From Cloacibacterium caeni (GTDB lineage Bacteria > Bacteroidota > Bacteroidia > Flavobacteriales > Weeksellaceae), in the NCBI RefSeq assembly GCF_907163125.1, contig NZ_OU015319.1, positions 124,001 to 188,000 of the forward strand: DNA of 64,000 nucleotides, written 5' to 3'. The notes under the pieces were generated by a model. That model saw only the letters and a program-made list of their open reading frames with translations. It was not told the DNA's origin and did no database searches. A program made the position numbers and the translations under genes. Of this stretch, positions 59,046-64,000 are shown one piece after another. Each line of letters starts with the position of its first letter. Position 1 is the first letter of the stretch.

Positions 59046-59972
59046 ATGAAAGTAACTGTAGTTGGAGCAGGAGCTGTAGGTGCATCTTGCGCAGAATATA
59101 TTGCTATGAAAAACTTCTGTTCAGAAGTAGTTTTAGTAGATATTAAAGAAGGTTTTGCTGAAGGTAAAGCAATGGATTTAATGCAAACTGCTTCTTTGAA
59201 TGGTTTTGATACTAAAATTACGGGAACAACTGGTGATTATAGTAAAACTGCTGGTTCAGATGTAGCGGTAATCACTTCTGGTATTCCTAGAAAACCAGGA
59301 ATGACTAGAGAAGAGTTAATCGGTATCAATGCAGGAATTGTAAAAGATGTAACGGCTAACTTAGTAAAACATTCTCCTAATGTAACCATTATCGTGGTTT
59401 CTAACCCAATGGATACTATGGCTTACCTAGTTCACAAAACTTCTGGTTTACCAAAACATAAAATCATTGGAATGGGAGGAGCTCTAGATTCTGCAAGATT
59501 CAAATACAGATTAGCAGAAGCTTTAGAAGCTCCAATTTCTGATGTAGACGGAATGGTAATTGCAGCACACTCAGATACTGGTATGCTTCCTTTATTGTCT
59601 AAAGCAACTAGAAATGGTGTTCCTGTAACTTCTTTCTTGTCTGAAGAACAACAAGCGTATGTAGTAGAAGAAACTAAAGTAGGTGGGGCTACATTAACTA
59701 AATTATTAGGAACTTCAGCCTGGTATGCACCAGGTGCAGCAGTTTCTGTAATGGTTCAGGCAATTGCTTGTGACCAAAAGAAAATGATTCCTTGTTCACT
59801 TATGTTAGACGGAGAATATGGACAATCTGACATTTGTTTAGGTGTTCCTGCGATTATCGGGAAAAATGGAGTAGAAAAAATAGTAGAAATTGAATTAACT
59901 GAAGCAGAAAAAGAAAAATTTGCAACTGCAGCAGCAGCGGTAAGAGAAGTAAATGGAGATTTAAAATTCTAA
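59046..59972 (+). CDS. mdh: Malate dehydrogenase
   Basis: This 308-residue NAD-dependent enzyme interconverts malate and oxaloacetate in the TCA cycle. The Rossmann start is VTVVGAGAVGASCAEYIA. Substrate-binding Arg residues are in SGIPRKPGMTREEL, Asn in VVSNPMDTMAY, and the catalytic pair is DSARFKYRLAE and AAHSDTGMLP (active-site His). The sequence is of the LDH-like MDH type. It has a consensus promoter and its own terminator. Confidence 0.95.
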   Translation: MKVTVVGAGAVGASCAEYIAMKNFCSEVVLVDIKEGFAEGKAMDLMQTASLNGFDTKITGTTGDYSKTAGSDVAVITSGIPRKPGMTREELIGINAGIVKDVTANLVKHSPNVTIIVVSNPMDTMAYLVHKTSGLPKHKIIGMGGALDSARFKYRLAEALEAPISDVDGMVIAAHSDTGMLPLLSKATRNGVPVTSFLSEEQQAYVVEETKVGGATLTKLLGTSAWYAPGAAVSVMVQAIACDQKKMIPCSLMLDGEYGQSDICLGVPAIIGKNGVEKIVEIELTEAEKEKFATAAAAVREVNGDLKF

Positions 59973-59996
59973 AAAATCTTTTTTTGAAATAAATAA

Positions 59997-60024
59997 AAAC
60001 GCATCATTTTTGGTGCGTTTTTTT
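59997..60024 (+). terminator. mdh terminator
   Basis: AAAACGCATCA and TGGTGCGTTTT pair, followed by a T run. Confidence 0.8.
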
Positions 60025-60050
60025 GTTTTCTTTAACATTATTTAAAACTA

Positions 60051-60087
60051 TTTGTGACGCACCTCCGAAACAAAACCAATAAATTTG
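60051..60087 (+). promoter_or_regulatory. Probable pafA promoter
   Basis: TTTG (60051-60054) and TAAATTTG (60080-60087) precede the ATG at 60113; the spacing of 25 bases is longer than usual. Confidence 0.45.
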
Positions 60088-60112
60088 CCATACTCAACCA
60101 AAATTAAATTCT

Positions 60113-61783
60113 ATGTTAAAAAAAATTACAATACTTGCCATTGCAATTTTATCTGTTGGAAGTGGCTATGCGCAAAAATCTGATGCGAATAAGCATGTAA
60201 AACCTTCACAAGAAGCTATACAAAAACCTAAATTAGTAGTAGGAATTGTAGTTGACCAGATGCGTTGGGATTTCTTATATAAATATCAAGCAAAATACGG
60301 AAACGGTGGTTTCAAAAGATTATTAAATGAAGGCTACAGTTTTAATAATGTGATGATTGATTATATTCCTACGGTTACTGCATTAGGTCATACTTCTATT
60401 TATACAGGTTCTGTTCCATCGATTCATGGAATTGCTGGAAACGACTGGACCGATAAAGAAACTGGCAAAAATGTTTACTGTACCACAGATGAAACGGTAA
60501 ATGCTGTAGGAACAGAAGCTAAAAAAATAGGTCAGCATTCTCCTAGAAATCTTTGGAGTACTACCATTACAGACCAGTTAGGAATTGCGACCAATTTCCG
60601 TTCAAAAGTAGTTGGTGTTTCTTTGAAAGATAGAGCTTCTATTTTACCAGCAGGTCATAATCCTACTGCGGCTTTTTGGTTTGATGAAACTACAGGGAAT
60701 TTCATTACTTCTGATTATTATTTGAAAGAATTACCACAGTGGTTGAATGAATTTAACAAAGAAGAAAACGGTAAAAAACTAGTTGCAAATGGCTGGAAAA
60801 CATTACTTCCTATTTCAGAATATTTCGAAAGTACAGAGGATAATGTATCTTGGGAAAGCCTTTTAGGAAGTGCTAAAACGCCTACTTTTCCTTATGAAAA
60901 TTTAGCAAAAGATTACGATGCTAAAAAAGGAGTGATTAGAACAACGCCTTTTGGGAATTCTTTAACCCTTAAAATGGCAGAAGCTTCTATCAATGGTTAC
61001 GGAATGGGTGAAGACCAAATTACAGATTTCTTAACGATTAATATTGCTTCTACAGATTATGTAGGTCATGCTTTTGGTCCAAATTCTATAGAAATAGAAG
61101 ATACTTATTTAAGATTAGATCAAGATTTAGAAGCGTTTTTCCAGCAATTAGATAAAAAAGTAGGAAAAGGAAACTATTTGGTATTCTTGTCTGCAGATCA
61201 CGGTGCTGCGCATTCAGAAGGTTATATGCAAGCCAATAAAATGGCAACAGGTTTCTTTGGCGAAGGTTTAGAAAAAACACTTAATGATGAACTTGAAAAA
61301 AAATATGCTGGGAGTAAATTGATTTTAGGAATTGATAATTACCAAGTTTATCTTAACCAAAATGTCATCAAGGAAAAAGGATTAGAAACAGATGAGGTAA
61401 AGAAAACGATTCTTGGTTTGCTGAATAAAGATAAAAGAGTTTTGTACGCAGTAGATTTAGAAGAAGTAGCAGAAACAGCAATTCCTGAACCGATTAAAAC
61501 CAGAATTATCAATGGTTACAACTGGCAAAGAAGTGGTGATATTCAAATTATTACACATGACAGCATGTTGCCAACTTATGCTAAAAAAGGAACTACTCAC
61601 AGTGTTTGGAATTCATACGACGCTCACATTCCATTAATTTTCATGGGTTGGAAAGTTAAAAACGGACAAAGTGCAAAACCATATCACATGACTGATATTG
61701 CACCAACTCTAGCTCAAATGCTGAAAGTTGAAAATCCAAGTGGAAACATAGGAAATCCTATTACAGAAGTTTTAGAGAAATAA
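60113..61783 (+). CDS. pafA: PafA-type alkaline phosphatase
   Basis: This 556-residue periplasmic phosphatase has a signal peptide (ITILAIAILSVGSGYAQ). The metal site and nucleophile lie in VVGIVVDQMRWDFLYKY and PTVTALGHTSIYTG, where Thr replaces the Ser of E. coli PhoA, as in Flavobacterium PafA. Further metal ligands are in STDYVGHAFGPNS, LSADHGAAH and the C-terminal GTTHSVWNSYDAHIP. PafA enzymes release phosphate from many monoesters and act even when phosphate is abundant. It is a single-gene unit. Confidence 0.92.
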   Translation: MLKKITILAIAILSVGSGYAQKSDANKHVKPSQEAIQKPKLVVGIVVDQMRWDFLYKYQAKYGNGGFKRLLNEGYSFNNVMIDYIPTVTALGHTSIYTGSVPSIHGIAGNDWTDKETGKNVYCTTDETVNAVGTEAKKIGQHSPRNLWSTTITDQLGIATNFRSKVVGVSLKDRASILPAGHNPTAAFWFDETTGNFITSDYYLKELPQWLNEFNKEENGKKLVANGWKTLLPISEYFESTEDNVSWESLLGSAKTPTFPYENLAKDYDAKKGVIRTTPFGNSLTLKMAEASINGYGMGEDQITDFLTINIASTDYVGHAFGPNSIEIEDTYLRLDQDLEAFFQQLDKKVGKGNYLVFLSADHGAAHSEGYMQANKMATGFFGEGLEKTLNDELEKKYAGSKLILGIDNYQVYLNQNVIKEKGLETDEVKKTILGLLNKDKRVLYAVDLEEVAETAIPEPIKTRIINGYNWQRSGDIQIITHDSMLPTYAKKGTTHSVWNSYDAHIPLIFMGWKVKNGQSAKPYHMTDIAPTLAQMLKVENPSGNIGNPITEVLEK

Positions 61784-61810
61784 TAGATTTTTATCTATTA
61801 CTATATTATA

Positions 61811-61837
61811 AAATCGGGAAATTTTCCCGATTTTTTT
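61811..61837 (+). terminator. pafA terminator
   Basis: AAATCGGGAA and TTCCCGATTT pair and are followed by a T run. Confidence 0.8.
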
Positions 61838-61851
61838 GTTTTAAAGTAAGA

Positions 61852-61892
61852 AAAAACGTACGGCGCGAGCTTTGCTCGCGCCGTACGTTTTT
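61852..61892. terminator. GC-rich 19-bp perfect hairpin
   Basis: The left arm (61852-61870, AAAAACGTACGGCGCGAGC) and right arm (61874-61892) pair without mismatch around TTT. It lies between convergent pafA and the DUF4136 gene and could terminate both. Its GC-rich core contrasts with the surrounding DNA. Confidence 0.75.
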
Positions 61893-61921
61893 AAACAATA
61901 ATATTCAAGTGAAAAGGATTT

Positions 61922-62449
61922 TTACTTTTTCACAGGCGGATAGTTGGCCATAATTTCTGCTACAATGGCTGGAATTTGTTTTTGCTTAGATTTAGGAGAA
62001 TCTACATTGATTCCGCTTCCTACACCTTGCCAAACTAATTTTCCAGTTTTAGCATCTACGATGTCAATAATCAAACTTCCTCTGTTGTAATCGCTAGTCC
62101 AAGCTCTGCTCATTCCAACTCCCCAACCAAAAGGTCTTCCCCAACCATACATTCCGAAACTAGGTTCAATTCTCGTATCTTCTACTTTTTTATGAGAAGC
62201 TTTCAGGTTTACAACTAAATCGGGAGTTTGAGATGCTGATAAACCTTTCATTTGTAGGTTTTTAGCTACTTCGTTTAAAACACGGTCTTTGTCTAAATCA
62301 TTCAGTTTTAAATCATCTACTCTAAACTGATATGTTTTATAAGAACTAAAATTGGCAGTTTCAGCGTAATCTGTTCTCACATTAAATGGTGAACAAGACG
62401 TAACAAAAAGTGCTGCTGAAGCCAACAAAAGGAAAAAATATTTCTTCAT
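61922..62449 (-). CDS. DUF4136 lipoprotein
   Basis: This 175-residue lipoprotein (FFLLLASAALFVTSC, lipid Cys about residue 19) carries a DUF4136 domain: TDYAETANFSSYKTYQF near the start and GSLIIDIVDAKTGKLVWQGV near the end. The family is common in Bacteroidota envelopes, with unknown function. ATG at 62447-62449 is chosen because the lipoprotein signal begins there; the upstream in-frame extension covers the DUF5522 gene end. Confidence 0.88.
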   Translation of the reverse strand: MKKYFFLLLASAALFVTSCSPFNVRTDYAETANFSSYKTYQFRVDDLKLNDLDKDRVLNEVAKNLQMKGLSASQTPDLVVNLKASHKKVEDTRIEPSFGMYGWGRPFGWGVGMSRAWTSDYNRGSLIIDIVDAKTGKLVWQGVGSGINVDSPKSKQKQIPAIVAEIMANYPPVKK

Positions 62450-62453
62450 TTTT

Positions 62454-62645
62454 TTATGATTTATGTGGTTTTTTCTCAATTTTTTTAAAAGAATCAGTCT
62501 TTTTATCATAACCATAAGGGCAATGTTTACAACCACTTTTACAGCAATAACCGCGTTTTAAGTGGTATCTTTCGGTGAAAACTTTGTAGCCTAATTCATT
62601 ATAATAAAAATCTTCGCCTTCTACTAATTCTTTATCAAATTTCAT
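62454..62645 (-). CDS. Small cysteine-rich DUF5522 protein
   Basis: This 63-residue protein has a metal-binding-type cluster GYCCKSGCKHCPYGYDK (four to five Cys) after YYNELGYKVFTERYHLKRG, matching DUF5522. Such small proteins are widespread in Bacteroidota and possibly bind iron-sulfur or zinc. It ends five bases before the DUF4136 start, so both are probably one transcript. Its function is unknown. Confidence 0.8.
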   Translation of the reverse strand: MKFDKELVEGEDFYYNELGYKVFTERYHLKRGYCCKSGCKHCPYGYDKKTDSFKKIEKKPHKS

Positions 62646-62714
62646 TCCATAAAATTACAAAAAATTCAATCATATTTTTAAATCATTGTGATAATTGCTC
62701 CTTTTAACTTTTCA

Positions 62715-62722
62715 TATCTTTG
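62715..62722 (+). promoter_or_regulatory. Promoter -7 element close to a start codon
   Basis: TATCTTTG matches TAnnTTTG and ends five bases before the ATG at 62727, which would give an almost leaderless mRNA. Confidence 0.4.
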
Positions 62723-62726
62723 TTCT

Positions 62727-63056
62727 ATGATTATTTTGAGTTTACGCCTTCTCCGAAAGACTAGAATCAACGGAATTACCATTTTTCCGTTCATTTTTCT
62801 TCGTGAATCAGCTTTTAAGGAAAATAAAACACTCATTAATCACGAAAAAATACACATTCGTCAGCAATTAGAACTCCTCATTATTTTCTTTTATTTGTGG
62901 TATATAGTAGAATATTACTATTGGTATTTTAAGTTAAAAGACGAACATTTGGCTTACCGAAATATCAGTTTCGAAAGAGAAGCTTACGCTATGGAAGAAG
63001 ATTTAAATTACCTCGAAACCAGAAAAATTTGGAGTTTTTGGAAGTACAGAGTGTGA
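62727..63056 (+). CDS. Small membrane-associated protein, unknown
   Basis: This 109-residue protein has one membrane-type segment (LELLIIFFYLWYIVEYYYWYF) after FKENKTLINHEKIHIRQQLE, a HEKIHIRQ stretch seen in a conserved Bacteroidota family. The motif HEKIH recalls zinc-peptidase HExxH, but the rest is too short to support catalysis. ATG at 62727 (MIILSLRLL) is preferred over 62688 because a promoter-like TATCTTTG lies just before it. Confidence 0.65.
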   Translation: MIILSLRLLRKTRINGITIFPFIFLRESAFKENKTLINHEKIHIRQQLELLIIFFYLWYIVEYYYWYFKLKDEHLAYRNISFEREAYAMEEDLNYLETRKIWSFWKYRV

Positions 63057-63307
63057 ATAGGACATGACTAATTCATTCACATTTTAATTTTAAAACGCAA
63101 AGATTTTTAATTATTTATTTAACGATTAAGTGAGCTAAGTCAACGAATAAATTCGTTTTTAAGCGTTCGCTTCATCAATTCGCTAGCGAACTCAATCTTT
63201 GCTTTCTTAAATTTTAGTTCCTTATTAATGTAACTTTGCGTTTCAAATTGGTAAATAATTGATTGCCTTTGATTTTTTCTTCTTACTGCTTTATTTAAAT
63301 TTGTATT
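63057..63307. other. Intergenic region with inverted AACGCAAAG words
   Basis: AACGCAAAGATT near 63093 and CTTTGCGTTTCA near 63231 are inverted copies of a 9-10 base word. GTTCGC/GCGAAC pair in the middle. I see no gene. Confidence 0.4.
63268..63303 (+). promoter_or_regulatory. Promoter of the deaminase gene
   Basis: TTTG (63268-63271) and TAAATTTG (63296-63303) precede the ATG at 63308 by only four bases, so the mRNA may be leaderless. Confidence 0.5.
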
Positions 63308-64000
63308 ATGAATTTACCCAAACATAAAATTCCAATTATAGAAATTCCTATCGGAAAAAAAGTAAGACTTTTCATCAAAAGAGAAGACCTTACCCATCCC
63401 GAAATTTCAGGAAATAAATATTGGAAAATGTTTTACAATATCAAAAAATATTTAGAAAAAGAAGTTTCTGAAAGGAAAATCATTACTTTCGGAGGTGCGT
63501 TTTCTAATCATATTGCAGCAGCGGCTGCTTTGGGAAAAGAATTTGATATCGAAACTCAAGGAATTATCAGAGGAGATGAATTAGAAAACACTTGGCAAGA
63601 AAATCCTACACTTTCTTTAGCGCACCAAAACGGAATGACTTTCAGATTTGTAACCCGAGAAACTTATAGAGACAAGGAAACTTTGATGAAAAACCTTCAA
63701 GAAGAATTCCCCGAAAGTTTGGTAGTTCCAGAAGGAGGAACTAATGAAAATGCGGTGGAGGGAATTCAGTTTATGCTCAATGAAGAAACTCAAGATTTTG
63801 ACTATCTTTGCAGCGCTATAGGAACAGGAGGAACCATTTCTGGAATCTCTAAATATGCAGAAAAACATCAAAAAGTGTTAGGTTTCAAAGCCGTGAAAGA
63901 TGAATCTTTAGAAAAAAGGATTTTAAATTTTTCTAAAAGACAAAATTTCACCATTTTTGATGCTTCTGATGGCGGTTTTGGCAAAATAACAGACGAAAAT
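63308..64000 (+). CDS. ACC deaminase / D-cysteine desulfhydrase family protein, 5' part (cut by window end)
   Basis: The first 231 residues of a fold-type II PLP enzyme are in the window. Signatures are FIKREDLTHPEISGNKYWKM, where the Lys in GNKYWK forms the Schiff base, ITFGGAFSNHIAAAAALGKE and CSAIGTGGTISGISKY. Family members are 1-aminocyclopropane-1-carboxylate deaminases or D-cysteine desulfhydrases; in Bacteroidota the desulfhydrase-like activity is more likely, but sequence alone cannot decide. The frame is open to base 64000. Confidence 0.88.
   Translation, partial: MNLPKHKIPIIEIPIGKKVRLFIKREDLTHPEISGNKYWKMFYNIKKYLEKEVSERKIITFGGAFSNHIAAAAALGKEFDIETQGIIRGDELENTWQENPTLSLAHQNGMTFRFVTRETYRDKETLMKNLQEEFPESLVVPEGGTNENAVEGIQFMLNEETQDFDYLCSAIGTGGTISGISKYAEKHQKVLGFKAVKDESLEKRILNFSKRQNFTIFDASDGGFGKITDEN

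Noticed and set aside
62727-63056. HEKIH as a zinc-protease active site
   Set aside because: The protein is too short, with no third ligand or peptidase fold visible.
1-64000. tRNA or rRNA genes, riboswitches
   Set aside because: I saw no cloverleaf-like or rRNA-like sequence and no recognisable riboswitch core; a covariance-model scan would be needed to exclude weak cases.

Overview
The window is AT-rich and belongs to a Flavobacteriia member of the Bacteroidota, most like the Chryseobacterium/Cloacibacterium group. Support comes from promoters of the Bacteroidota type (TAnnTTTG with TTG about 19-25 bases upstream), a type IX secretion C-terminal sorting domain, PafA-type phosphatase, DPP4-like S9 peptidase, a eukaryote-like fused UMP synthase, a four-helix-bundle S23 gene and DUF4136/DUF5522 proteins. 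I see no rRNA or tRNA gene. The identification is from gene content only.

Layout. 1-21,250 is chromosomal core: dusB (cut by the window edge), an S23-type gene between two mirrored octamer arrays, outer-membrane and secreted proteins, a catalytically dead M1-like peptidase, transport, pyrimidine synthesis (fused pyrE-pyrF), lipoprotein superoxide dismutase, serine hydrolase, DPP4-like peptidase, PAP2 phosphatase, ppk1 and dnaK. 21,287-49,438 is an integrated mobilizable element bounded by a 17-bp near-identical direct repeat. It enters with an excisionase-like gene, tyrosine recombinase, VapE helicase, iteron-rich putative origin, Toprim primase and three mobilization genes, but carries no type IV secretion genes. 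Its cargo is a HipBA kinase pair, an S41 peptidase, a nuclease-dead Cas12f/TnpB-like protein coupled to a sigma factor, an integron-like array of gene cassettes, IS remnants and a split-kinase HipBST-like system. 49,600-56,400 is another accessory stretch with a WYL regulator, a two-domain nuclease, several unknown genes and an NdpA-like nucleoid protein. 56,890-64,000 returns to core genes: cysE-cysK, mdh, pafA, a DUF4136 lipoprotein and a PLP-dependent deaminase cut by the window end.

The most exciting locus is 32,071-34,386 (minus strand). A sigma factor with an extra C-terminal helix-turn-helix is followed, one base after its stop, by a 364-residue Cas12f/TnpB-like protein. That protein has lost the RuvC-I Asp, has Lys in place of the RuvC-II Glu, and ends before the zinc ribbon and RuvC-III. 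Directly after its stop codon lies a stretch of three small hairpins ending in CAAC and a short guide-like tail. The first nine bases of that tail (CGGCGTGGG) recur in the operon's own structured leader, there preceded by G. I infer an RNA-guided transcription factor made of a dead Cas12f, a guide RNA and a sigma factor, possibly autoregulatory. From memory, nuclease-dead TnpB repressors (TldR) and dead Cas12f-sigma pairs in Bacteroidota have recently been reported; I cannot verify that here.

The second structural discovery is the cassette array at about 34,730-45,400. Each block of genes starts with a GTT-containing core and ends with its own complementary AAC-containing core, and long imperfect hairpins lie between blocks, which is the logic of integron attC sites. 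No integron integrase is visible. The cassettes carry a PIN-GNAT-EVE-like fusion with an ASCH protein, a small metabolic/regulatory set, a HEAT-repeat plus azoreductase/HxlR set and a HEPN-like gene. IS remnants sit inside several of these sites.
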